From Rhizoclosmatium globosum (lineage: Eukaryota > Chytridiomycota > Chytridiomycetes > Chytridiales > Chytriomycetaceae), in contig MCGO01000021.1 of NCBI GenBank assembly GCA_002104985.1, positions 372,001 through 436,000 on the forward strand: 64,000 nucleotides of DNA, written 5' to 3'. Position numbers and translations under genes: made by a program. Positions 10,948-22,700 of this stretch are shown here, piece by piece (position 1 is the first letter of the stretch; each line of letters begins with the position of its first letter). Below the pieces are notes generated by a model that worked only from the letters and a program-made list of their open reading frames with translations, was not told the DNA's origin and searched no databases.

Positions 10948-13266
10948 ATGCGCTAAACAAGGGCACGCCTCGCGATCCCTCGCTCTCTCTCACTCGCAGC
11001 CAAAGTGTCGTCGACCATCCTAAACCAGCAACTGAAGTCGTACCCCCAAAGCCACGCGCTCTGGCCTCATTCGTCATCAGCGACGACAGCGACTCTGATG
11101 CGCCAATCGTCGACTTGTCCGCGAAGCTGCCAAAGCGCCCGTCTGTGAAACCAGATGTTGTTGTCATCGATGATTCGGACACGGACTTGGATATGCCTCC
11201 CCTACCAAAGAAATCCACTTTCGAAAGCTATGCCCGCCCATCCCCGCCAATCGCATCCTTTGCATCATCAACTACTTCTGTTTCCATTCCGGCGCCTGTA
11301 GTTCAAAAAACATCTGTCGCTCAGGCCTGGAAGTCCCAATTTGATGCGGAACTTGCCCTACTTGATTCCTCAGAAGACGAAACCGCTCCGAAACCTAAAA
11401 AGCGTCAAATTGTCGGTCTCTCTCAATCCTTGTCAAGTGATTCTTCCGATGGCGCCAACAGCGACAAGGAGAAGCGAAAGAAGAAGAAATCATCATCAGC
11501 ATCTCGCAACTCACTTACCAGCCTCATGGATAAAAAATATGGTACCAACTCGTTCGCATCGAGTGATTCGGATTCAGACCCAGAAAGGGCGAGGAAGAAA
11601 AAGAAGGCATCCAAACGCAAATCATACAGCAGTGATTCGTCCGACAGTGAAAAGAAATCGAAAAAGTCATCAAAGCGATCGCGGAAACATGATTCATCTG
11701 ATGATAGCAGCGAGGAAGAGTCGAGCAGCAAACGGACAAAGAAAAGTCTGGTGGATAAGGCCGAGAAGGAAGCCGAAAAGGTACCGCCGCTTCTTGAGAG
11801 TCTTCTTCAAGCAGCACATTGACCTTCTGTATACAACGTTTAGGCTCGGAAAGCTGAAGAAAGGGAACGCATCAAAGCCGAGAAAGCAGAAGCGAAATTG
11901 CGCGAGAAGGAGGAAAAAGCGCGTGAAAAGGAGGAGAAGGCTCGTCAAAAGGAGCTTAAGAAACAGCAAGACGAAGAAGAAAAGGTGAGGAACGTTCCTA
12001 GTCACCACTGTGTCATAAAACTCCCAACAGCGTGCCAAGAAGGAACTCAAAGATGCAAATGTACAACGAAACAAACACGCCATCGTCACAGAAATGTCCG
12101 TTCACGTTGACCCTGCCTTTGTTACTGCCCTTCCCGGTGGCGCCAAAATCCTAGATGCAATTCAAGAAGCTGGCGCAAAACTTAAAATGGTCCCTCAACC
12201 CATTCACAGCGCCATTGAATGGAGTCGAAACGTGACACGGGAGTTTGATATCGCTGGCGACAAATGGATACCTTGCGAACCACGAACAGAGCGAGAGCCG
12301 TACCTCCTTGTTCGTTTGAGTGCATCCGAATTCTCAAAGCTCGTTTTACGGCCTGGAGGTGACGGCGTCCAATCGTACATTGCGAATATTCGGAGACAGT
12401 TTGGATCAAAGTCGAAACTTATTATATTATTAGAAGGGATCAAGGAATTGTTAAAAAGTCGCACTAAAAACATTAGTGCGCATATACAAAACGAAATTCG
12501 TGGTGGTGGAGGTGGAGGTGGCGGTGGTTCAAGACAGCATTTGGAACCGATCGCTTCAAAAGAAGATATGGATGCCCAGTTATTGTGGCTTCAAATGTTT
12601 GGGGACTGTTTTGTTCAACAGGCGGAAAGCTTGGAGGAAACTTGTGGTTTGATTGTGAGTTTCACAACCACAATTGCCATGATTCCGGAACGCAAGTAAG
12701 TTATTCTTTTTTAATGTCCCAAGGAGTCAAATTTAACAATGTATTGCAGGTACCGCTCCGAAACGCACCTCCGTCTCAACTTTGGTGATGAAGTCAAAAA
12801 GGGTGATTCCATCCAAGATCACTGGCGCAAAATCCTCATGGAAGTCAAACCCCTCACAGAGCCAGTTGCAAACAGTATCATGGCCGTATACCCGACATAC
12901 CGGTCTCTCATGGAAGCATACGCCGAGTGTCCCTCGCAATCCGCACGGGAATCCGTGTTGGAAGATATTCTTATTGATCGTGGGACTGTGAAACGGGATC
13001 GCGTTGGACCGTCGCGGTCGAGGAAGATTTGTTGGGCTTTGACGGTGGATGATCCTACGTTGGCTGTTTTTGATCCGCCGCCGCCAAAGAAACAGTATAA
13101 TGCTGGTGGAGCTGCGGTGAATGGGAATGGTGGTGGAGGTGGTGGGGGTGCCCCATTTCAGCGTGCTGGGTCGTTTGGAAGAGGTGGCGGAGGGGCTGGG
13201 TTCCGTGGTGGATTTCGTGGTCGTGGTCGAGGCGGCGGGTTTGGCGGTGGTGGATTTCCTTTCTAG
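10948..13266 (+). CDS. EME1: EME1/MMS4-type structure-specific endonuclease subunit
   Basis: Exons 10948-11780, 11844-11984, 12031-12695 and 12750-13266, about 718 residues. The N terminus has acidic-serine patches (FVISDDSDSD, VVVIDDSDTDLD) and long Ser/Lys-rich tracts, then a Lys/Glu coiled coil (ERIKAEKAEAKLREKEEK) and an ERCC4-type nuclease-like domain beginning near LPGGAKILDAIQEAG, followed by a helix-hairpin-helix-like end with YPTYRSLMEAY and VGPSRSRKIC. This is the layout of EME1, the non-catalytic partner of MUS81, which cuts branched DNA at stalled forks and crossovers. The initiator ATG needs one added base at about 10954, where TAA interrupts; otherwise the first in-frame ATG is 11193. 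An unusual Gly/Arg-rich tail of about 50 residues closes the protein. It converges on the next gene with only 65 bases between stops. Confidence 0.8.
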
Positions 13267-13331
13267 TCAATTCATCGTGTATACTAAACTACATTTGTTA
13301 TTTGTGTCGCGAATAATTGCTTTTATTGGAA

Positions 13332-14012
13332 CTAGTCGGCTGCAGGTGCGACGTTGTCTGCTCGAGTTACGACCACTCCAGCTGCACTTCCTTGCCTTGA
13401 TCGTCCCATAAGTGCTGTTGCAATCGAAAGTAAATCTGTTGTTTGTTGGCCTCTTTCTTGTGGTCCCATCCAGTCCGCAGGATCATTATAAAAGTCACCT
13501 TCAGCAGGTTCTGCCAAATGACCATAAATCTCGATTGGATCAACAATAACGCGAGGATAATCCGATGGCAACTGTTGTTCCGTATTTTCTTGATTCCACA
13601 TCTGTGGCTGTCCGACAACGTCCATTCGCTCCATTCCTTCAAGCACATTTCCAGTAAGAGAAAGCGGAGAAGTTGTTTGTCTCGATGATTGGATGTTGGT
13701 TCTCGGCGTCCGTGTTTGTCTCCGCGGCGTGCGTATTCTGACACGTCGTCTCGAGGGCGGCTTTTTAACGGCTTTGAGTTCTTCACGATTCCATTGTTCT
13801 GCAGCGATTGCGATGCCTTGCGTTAAAGGAGATTGCGGTTGGGCGATTGGGAGGAGGGAAGTGCGAGATGTCTGTTGAGGCGGAATCTGCATAAAGAACT
13901 GGAATGGAATGATCATGTATGGTAATGCATTCGGCTGTATACTATATGGTCTTGCACTCGAACTCTGTGATTGTTGAGGCGGGGTTTGGTTTTCTTGGTT
14001 GGTTGGATGCAT
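13332..14012 (-). CDS. Hypothetical Gln/Pro-rich protein
   Basis: A single open frame of 226 codons with no family I recognise. The N-terminal half is rich in Gln, Pro and Ser (MHPTNQENQTPPQQ). A basic Arg-rich patch follows near residues 85-110 (PSRRRVRIRTPRRQTRTPR), and the C-terminal part contains an acidic, aromatic stretch (EIYGHLAEPAEGDFYNDPADW). The basic patch could be a nuclear localisation or nucleic-acid contact region, but that is only composition. It converges on EME1. No intron is evident. It is longer than random antisense frames nearby, and the EME1 coding sequence stops before it, so I keep it as a likely real gene. Confidence 0.5.
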   Translation of the reverse strand: MHPTNQENQTPPQQSQSSSARPYSIQPNALPYMIIPFQFFMQIPPQQTSRTSLLPIAQPQSPLTQGIAIAAEQWNREELKAVKKPPSRRRVRIRTPRRQTRTPRTNIQSSRQTTSPLSLTGNVLEGMERMDVVGQPQMWNQENTEQQLPSDYPRVIVDPIEIYGHLAEPAEGDFYNDPADWMGPQERGQQTTDLLSIATALMGRSRQGSAAGVVVTRADNVAPAAD

Positions 14013-14439
14013 CTGTTTCGTTGGGTTTGAATGCTTTGACCTTGATATGGATTGGTAAGTTTACCCTTGGCAAAGTGACAAGCTCTTGACAGCGATTGGA
14101 GGGACTGCAAAGCAGGGATTTTGATTTTTGCTTGGTTTTTAGAGGATATTTTTGGAAAGGAAAAGGAGGCGACAGCCGCAGAATACTTCAGAACACACTG
14201 AAGCCGCGTTGTTTTATTAAACTTATAATATATCAGGACAGAGGTTCAAAGTGTCCTGGAACGTATGAGTGGAAATCGATACAAGCTAAAGAACATGTTT
14301 ATTTTATGTACTTAGGTAGTACCCCGCGAATATGTACAATACACAAAAGAATTATCTGAATTATAGGAAATCCACGGTTCATATGGATTTGTGGTTTGGC
14401 CGAAGCAGAGGCGTGCCCAACAGGTTTCAAGCTGATTCA
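14013..14439. other. Intergenic stretch, no gene seen
   Basis: Between the start of the Gln/Pro-rich gene and the end of the degenerate transcription factor gene. Only short open frames with no convincing composition are present. It probably contains the promoter of the minus-strand gene ending at 14012 and the 3' region of the copy at 14440-16608. No repeat or RNA gene was recognised. Confidence 0.5.
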
Positions 14440-16608
14440 TCAGGAATACAGTTTCCAAAATAGCCTCCAACTCTCTTCTGTTCGCCCCTTCCATCGTATC
14501 CTACCACCAACTTGCATTCCAAGCAGTCCTAAAAATGCCCAAGGCTCTTTCACAACCTCGTCTCCATCCTCGTTGCCAATTGACACAACTTTCATACCCA
14601 GTACGAGCTCTTCAACACCGTTCTCGTTTTCTTCATGAGAATGATAGTGACTCCCATCCATTTCACCCAACATTGCCTCCATACAAAGCAACAACGGGTC
14701 ATAGTCCCGCACTATCCTTCTCCATAGCTTTTACAAACTCCACAACGCAGTCTAAACGCGCCTGCAAGACTTTCTGTCACACTCCCCTCGCGATATCAAA
14801 TTCCACCAGAGCGGATTCATTCTACACGCCATAAACCAGAATACGCAGACGGCTTCAAACAGCGCGTAGACAGAGTAATAGTCGGGTTTGTGGTATGAGT
14901 GTTCACCTTCTTGAAGGAGGTGTTTCAAGTCTCCAGTGGATATATTGCGGAAGAAAGAGAAAAGGGATGTGATGCGATGTGCTGAAGCGAGGACGTGTTT
15001 ATAGAAGAGACAATTGTGTCGCGGTGTTGGGTGGAGAGTTGGGCCGGGTTGAGGGATAGTAATGAGGAGCTGAAGAGTCTGGGGCGATGTAGAAGAGATA
15101 TTGATGCGTGTATGTTTAAGTTCAGATTGAATACGTTTGCGATTTCTTGATGTGGAATTGTGGATAGTTGGATAAGGAAGCGAGAGGAGTCAGCCGCGAG
15201 ACATTTTCTGGTGACAAGGCAAGCAAGAGAAAGTTTTCGGGGATTGTAGCATGAATGGCCCAAGGCGTGAGCAAGGATGGCCATGACTGAGATAAGAATA
15301 ACTCATCCACTGATATTGGTGGTATTGCATTGAATTTCCGGATTTCCCAATGAGGCTATAGACCTGCTTTCAGGTTTGACGATACCATGGGTGGTGAATA
15401 TTAGGTGCGGGTCATAAATTGCGGTGGGAGGTTCATCATATCGGCGTTGATAGGGTCTTGAATTGCTTCATCCGTCAATGCCTTTTCCCACATAAGCATC
15501 CAGTAACATGCCCAAAATGCCCGTCTCCTTCTTCTTTTTGACGAGGAGCTAAATTCAAATGGTTGATCCAAGGGGAGTAATCAGGATCTACGTCAAGCCG
15601 TAATTGTTTTATCATTTGAAGTGCCATTTCCAGAACTTCGTCCAACAACTGGCTGTGATTTCCCTATATTGAGGTCAGTCAATGAAAATAACAAATGATG
15701 AACTACGTACAAGTAGCATAGAGGTATATATTGTAATATGCTTGAACAGTTTCCAATGTCGGGATTCGCCTGAATATCGATACACCGCCTTCCTCGCTCG
15801 TCGAAAATACGATATAGATTGTTCCGGTGTTCCATATAATTCAGCGGCCAGGGCACAATGAGTCAATCTCAGCAATGGAGTGAGTGTAAAGAATGTTGAA
15901 GACAGCGTTCTCCATCCAAGATTGTAAAAGCGGAGCAGTCAGTCCTTCGTTTGTCAAGTTCTTCCAAACTAAATATAGTCATCGACTGTTGGCATCATAT
16001 CCGGATCTTCTGTTATCCAGTTGTTCTGTTCACAGTGGGCCAATGAAGTGTCGAGAGTAAGTAGAAGCTGATTGAGTGAGGCGGAAGATGTGCAGGTAAC
16101 GCTGAAGGTTGAGCATTGCTTAAAGACAAAGTACGGCTGAAGAAGCTGGATTGAGTGTGGTACTGGAGTGGCAGACTTTGACAGCGGCGGCTGGGTCAAG
16201 AAGTCTGGGGACAAGCTAGGCATATCGAAAGGCTGCCGTATTGAAGGCACAGGGGTTCCGGTCGCAGAGGGTGATGAATCGGGTAAGGTTTGCGGAGGAT
16301 GTGTCTCTTCTGTTCCGAAATGGAAGGTGGTGATGGTCGGAAGTCCAGTTCTCGTTGATTTCCCAGTGCATCAGCGAAGTCTCCGAAGCAGCGATCAAGT
16401 GATTCAAAGCCGAGTTGGTTTGGCGGTCTTCCACTTCATCCGCATCGTTCGTCTTGCTATGTCTCTGGGGCTGTCTCACTTGTCCCACGTCCTTGTACGA
16501 GCACTGGTCCTGCTTTCCGTGTCTTGAGCATCGTTCGCAGGCGCTTCCGTTTGGTCCGGGCTGACACCGCCGCCGCCCACGTCGGCAACGAAGGCATGCG
16601 TGTGTCAT
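14440..16608 (-). pseudogene. Degenerate Zn(II)2Cys6 transcription factor (copy TF6)
   Basis: ATG 16608 starts MTHACLRCRRGRRRCQPG with a complete Zn2Cys6 cluster (CLRCRRGRRRC, CERCSRHGKQDQC). Family landmarks follow in order but in shifting frames: TEDPDMMPTVDDY (about 16000), SYFRRARKAVYR (about 15800), DVDPDYSP (about 15590), RRRRRAFWACYW (about 15530), LHRPRLF (about 15080), YALFEAVCVFW (about 14855) and the tail TEESWRLFWKLYS ending at 14440. At least seven frame breaks separate them, most repaired by one added base (for example near 15972, 15769, 15538, 14760 and 14705) and one by two. An intron gtacgt..atatag near 15700 is preserved. Either a decayed gene or a region of poor base accuracy; I favour decay because nearby family members are clean. 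It diverges from the helicase gene. Confidence 0.7.
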
Positions 16609-16744
16609 CAATCTTTCCTCTTTTGTCAAAACTAAAATCTTGGAAGAAGAAGCCACAAGGAAGATGTTGCTGAAGATTAATAAATGCAAACGATTGATGC
16701 TAATTAATCCAGAGTTTTCGGAGTTTTGGTTTGTTGAGGGTTGC

Positions 16745-19700
16745 CCAAAACTTGGAATGGAAAAAGTCCTTGCCTCCGTCGCGAAATCCTTTTGCGGACG
16801 AGTATCCATGGAAAACACCACTAGGTCGTATTCCAACCTCTGCGAACACGTGGGAAGAGTACTTGGCCCTTTCAGCACCCGTGTCTCGAGAATGCACGAG
16901 TGGAATTCACCAAAGCATGCAAGGAGGATGGCCTTAAATTCACTCAAGTCAAGGCCTCTTTATTTCTCCACCTGATGATCTTTTATCTACCAAACAAGAC
17001 GTTCAGTTCGTTGTGGGGCGGGATGATGTGATGGCCGGCGACTTGATACTCGTTTCAAAGGGTGATCTGACAAACGTCGCAAATCCCTTCTTGTATTGTG
17101 GCTGGGGCGTCGTAAGATCAACAAAGATTGACAAGTTTAACGGCAGGAGTGGTATTGTCGCTGCATGCATGGTGTGGAATGTCCCTTTCCAAACTGACGA
17201 TCAGGAGTGCTGGATTTCACAAGTCGGGACCCAAATTCCAACAGAAAGAGTCATGAAAAGTCTAAGTAGCATTATTATGCATGAAGGAATGGCCAAGGCT
17301 CTTGAAGAAACGGTGTTGCACGGAACTACTACTGGCGGCGACAATATAACAGTTGACCTGGAACAACACTACAAGCAAGTTGATGGATTGAATCCTTCAC
17401 AAAGCAAGGCCGTTAACACTGTGCTACTCACTCATCGCTCTGGTGGCGGTGTTGTTTTGATCCAAGGTGGGAACTGATTGTGGGGTATCCACTCCAAATG
17501 TTACACTCACCCTTTCTTCTTCCTATAGGGCCTCCTGGTACGGGAAAAACGTCTACAACGTCTGTCCTTATCATCAAGCTGTTGGACATGTTTCCAGACC
17601 GCATTCTTTGCTGCGCGCCAACCAATATCGCAATGATTGAAGTAGCCAAGAAACTCATCAAGACAAAATCCTTTGAACACTTGGACATGCTGGTCTTTTG
17701 TAACGAGGAAAAGCTTCTGCTCACCTTGATGAATCTCTGGTTCACTTCACACTGCCCTTCCGTATGAAGAAAGTCTCAAAGGCTATTCTGGATTTTGTTG
17801 AAGATATTTGTAGTATTAACGAAAAGCGGTGAGTGGCATACACCTGTGTGGTCTGTTATTAAATAGTTTGTAGGTTGGCCAACAACGGAGAAATAGTTCT
17901 CAATCCCGCAGAGAGCATGTGTAATGCAGCCAAGCTATATGATTCCTCTTTGATCGAAATCTGTGGAGGTCTTGCCACAGATTTGGAGATATTTCCGATC
18001 TTCAAAATGGCTGCTTCCATGTCTCAACTCCTTCAGAAAGAAGATGTGTTCCTGGTTCCAAACTTGACAAGAAATCTTCGAGATTTGCAGAGTCGTGTTA
18101 CATCTGTCATTGAATTTGACGCAGTGAATTGTCCCAACAAGACTTGCAAGTTTTGCAACTCCCTTGAAGTCGACGAGAAAATTATGTGCAAGAATCGAAA
18201 GGAATGGATGACTACTGAAAAAAGGGAACCTCGAGAGTTCTTTCGGAAGCTTCGAGTGTTTTTCTTGGATCATGCAAGAGTTTGCTTTTCAACCATTAAT
18301 GGATCCATGTCAAGTGCTTTGATTGATTGAAGTATGAAATTGCTATTGTGGATGAGGCTGCTCAAGCTTTGGAGGCGGAAACAACGTGTATTTTGAGAAA
18401 TGGCCTGAATACCCTCGTGTTAGTTGGAGACCACAAGCAATTAGAGGTGGTTACATTTTTATTACATCATATTGATTCTTAAATATTATACAGGGGGTTG
18501 TCTTTTCGGAAGTCGCTGCTGCTGTTGGCTACAAAAGGTCGATGTTTGGTCGTTTGGTTGCCCACCATTTCCCTGTCCAGCTACTAAATATTCAGTACCG
18601 AATGCATCCACAAATTTCTGCATTTCTTCGCAGCAGTTTTATAATGGACAAATCCTTGATTCTGAGTTGGTGATTGAACGTTCCGCCAAATTTCCACCAA
18701 CTACCAACCTCCCAATTCTTCAAACTGTCTGTCACAGCAGCACAAAAGTCGAAAAAGATAAAACCGGATCATCGTGGAACCCCAAAGAGTGTGAAATGAT
18801 ATGCCTGCGTCTTCATGAGCTTCAAGTTCATGTTGGAAACAACGTGAATGTCAGTGTTGGAATCATTTGTCCGTATAAGGCACAAAAGGCCTACCTGACG
18901 AAAATGGTGGCCACTCTACCTTCCAAAAGTGGAATGAATGTTGTTGTGAATACGGTGGATGGATTCCAAGGTCAAGAAAAAGATGTGATAATTGTTTCAT
19001 TAACTTCAGTTGGCCATGCATCACACTTTGTCAGGGATCCAAAACGCGTCAACGTCGCCTTAACGCGCGCGAAATTTGCGTTGTGGGTCTTTGGAGATGA
19101 TGGAGCTATTCGCAGTGCCTTTCCACATTGGAGCGCCTTTGTAGCTTATTCAGAGGGCCGATTGGGTGTTTCCACCAAGTTTGCCGTATCTTCTGAGCCT
19201 AAACAAATCGCGTACGTTCAGAGTCTGGAGAAACATATGGCAACGGAAGCGGCCGAGTATGAGTCTATCAGTAAGATTCTGGGGTCAACTGAGGAGTGGC
19301 ATATCTGGAGTGTCGTTGCCACAGACACCCTCTATACTGAGTGCAAGAAACTGAACATTCCTGCTCCTGCTCTAATCGGCGTTTTGTCTGAGCTCAAAAT
19401 GGGACGCTTCCGATCATCAACTCGGCCATATCGGCGGGAAGGAATTCTTGGAGAGGTTCGTTTCACTTTCTGATACAACAGGGATCTAATTGTCGCTTCT
19501 AGCTCTTCTACGTCCGAAAAATTGGTGATAATTGTGTAGTTTGGACCGTCGAGGTTCGGCAGAAAAGCCATGTGAGTGTCTTCATAATATTAGTGAGATT
19601 GCTTTCTGACTTTGGCACAAAAAGGTCATCCATCTCTTATCAATCGTGAAAACCCCCCAACTATCTGCCATGTGGACAAAGTTTCGAGATGCGATGGGGC

Positions 19701-22700
19701 AAGTTGATATTGAATTCGTCGAAGCATGCAATGGCTTCACCCAAAGTGGTGATGGCGTGTGTATTCCCAACGAAAACTTTGATAATCCACCACCACGATT
19801 TGGCATCTTGCTTCGATCTGTTTCGGAATGTTCTAAAGTGTTCGAGGTCACATTCCAACTTGTACCAAATGGTGATGAGGAACAGTTTCGCAGTAGTGGG
19901 CTCTACCTCCTCGATAACACACAGGACGAGGCGGTCCGAATTCAAACAAACTGTGTTATCATTGGTCGAGGAGGTTCTGGAAAGACCTCTGTTCTTTCGA
20001 GGAAAATCTATACTGGCTTTATGAACGCGATTCAGAGTGAAATCGAAATGCTTCCACCGCGTATTCTATTTGTGTCGCAAAGTAACCTATTGGTGAATAG
20101 CGTCAAAGTAGAGTACTCAAATCTGATCACGGCTTTCTTTATAACTCAACCTGCTGTAAAACTTTGGGAGGATCCGCCTGGACAAGTTGTTTTACTTAAC
20201 CGAAACCCAACCTTCTTTTCGTTTATGGATCTTTTTATGGAGATTGATCGAATGTGTGGTGACCTATCCGTTATGTTCGGTACGACTGCGGATGAAGACA
20301 ATAGACGGCTGAGGCTTGCGACAGATCGGAAAACGAGCAAAACATCTCACCGATTTACACTGTCAGACTTGGTTGATTTCGAGCGCTTTAATGTTTGTAA
20401 TCTACTTAAATTTCCTGGTTTTCTAACTCTTTAGTGTAGCGTGTGTATTACTCCCCTGCAAATGAAGATCTCAAAAAAAGATTCTCCGCGGTAAACGTTT
20501 TCACTGAGATTATGAGCTCCATCAAAAAAATTGACCGACATGGCGCAAAACGTTTCTTATCGGAAACCGAATATCGGCATCTTCCTTCTGAACTATCCGT
20601 CAGTGACAAAGACCTCATTTTCACCTTCTATGTTCGTTATGAAGCGAACAAAAAGTCGAGGTTCCACGTTGACATGGTAGATGCAATGGCACATATTCTG
20701 TCGCGAGGAAGCAAACTCGAGCTTCCGACGTTGGACTTTATTTTTGTCGATGAAGTTCAAGATTTATTGCAGTGTTAATGGAGTTTGTTTGATCTTGTGC
20801 GAGACAAAAATACAGTGATGGTTTGTTCTGGTGACCAAGCCCAAGCTATCACTGCAGGGAATCAGTTCAAGTTCAGCACGTTAAAGGTATGCTGAAACAT
20901 TACACCGCTTAACATGATTCTGATTTTATCGTTATCAGGGATTCCTTTTTCGTAAAAATGGGAAGGAAGTCGTCGAGCGATACTTGACTATCAACTATCG
21001 TGCGCAAAAGAGCATACTCGATTTATCAAATGGCATTATTTCTCTTCTCGAATTCTTTTTCCGAGGAGAAATCGACAAAATGCCGAATGAGTCGTCTGGA
21101 ACCTTGAGTTTAGGGAGTAATCTTCCACGGATGTTTAAAGAAAACGAAGAAGCGGCGCTCTCCTTCTTGTTCAAGGAGTCACTGTGCTTTCTTGCTGGTC
21201 AAGTTATTCTTGTGAGAACTGGTGAGTTGGTTATCCCTTCGTCTCTATCTCACTAAACAATGTAGCACATGAAAAAGAATTGCTAGAGATCTACTTAAAG
21301 AAGCAAGGCTGGGACGCTCCAGTGCTGACTATTTTGGAAAGTAAAGGATTGGAGTTCGATGATGTGGTACTCTATAACGTTTTCAAACCTTCAACAGCCA
21401 CCAACCTTAACAAATATCGCGTATTGTATACGTTTGATCCTCCTCAAGGTCTCCATGTTCCGCAGTTTAATTCGAAAATCCATGGCGACTTGTGCCACGA
21501 TTTAAAAAACCTGTATGTCGCTGTAACTCGTACTAGAAAGCGACTTTTGTTCATTGACGGCAGTGAATCAAATGAACGGCAAGTATTTATGCATGTATTC
21601 CGAAGGCTGATTGAGTGGACATCAACTTCTCTTGAAGGCCCGTTTTGTGTGGGTGATAGCGCCAAAGAAGATTGGGAAAAAGAGGCGATCGCATATCGAA
21701 ACGGAGGTTTACTCAAAGAAGCACAGCAAGCATTTTTCAGAGCTGGAAATACGGTGGAATCAAAGCGATGCAAAGCTCAAATCCTGATTCGCAAATTGGA
21801 AACTCTATCAGATGTTAAGAACCGACAATCAATCGCCACGAGCGCGGCTGATGTCTTGAAAGAAATTGATGAATTTCGTCAAGCGGCTGATGTCCTGATG
21901 AAGGTCGCCTTATTCAAATCTGCTGGAGCGATTTACGAATCTTTGGATCTCGCACTGCTCGCAGTTGATTGCTATAGTCAAGGGAACCTATTTGACGAGT
22001 TGTTTGCCGCACTTACGAAGTTTCGACTTTCCCTCGATGCTAACGTCGTAAATCGGCAATACCATGAATGTGCCCAGTACTATTGGAATAAGCGCACCAA
22101 GCGTGCGTACACTTGTATCGCCAATATCAAAGACGATAGTCTTGCTCTTCAGTTTCTGGAAGAAAGGAGTGACATCACGAATGAAGAATTTGTTTCGTTC
22201 TTGATGAAATCTTACATTGATCGCCAAAACTTCAACCGTGGAGTAGACTTTTTGAAGCGGACTGAATCATCGTTTCAACTTGCTGAGAATCTTTGTGAGA
22301 TGGTTCGACACAAGTGGGCTGAAAAGAGTATTTTTAAGAAGGTATATGACTTAAAACTGTACCGTGCTTCGAAAGTATTGAGAAAGAGTTTGGCCGAACC
22401 GTCAAAACTTGCTTCTATATCCACTCGTAAGATCAAAATTCTCGCAGATCTTGTTCTCACATCAGTTTTTGAACCAAAAGACAACGCGTTTGCGAAAGCC
22501 TTTTTGGTTAAGTTCCATAATGCTGCTATCTTTGAAGATGGTGTGATTGCGCGGGTTATCTGCCAACTGTTGATTTACGTAATTGTGTTTGCTATGGAGC
22601 AACCACATTTTGTTCAGCAAAGTCTTTTCGACGAGGAGCTTCGCACACTGATTACGTACTTTCAATTATGGGACCCATCTAAAACGAATGAATGTTGCAT

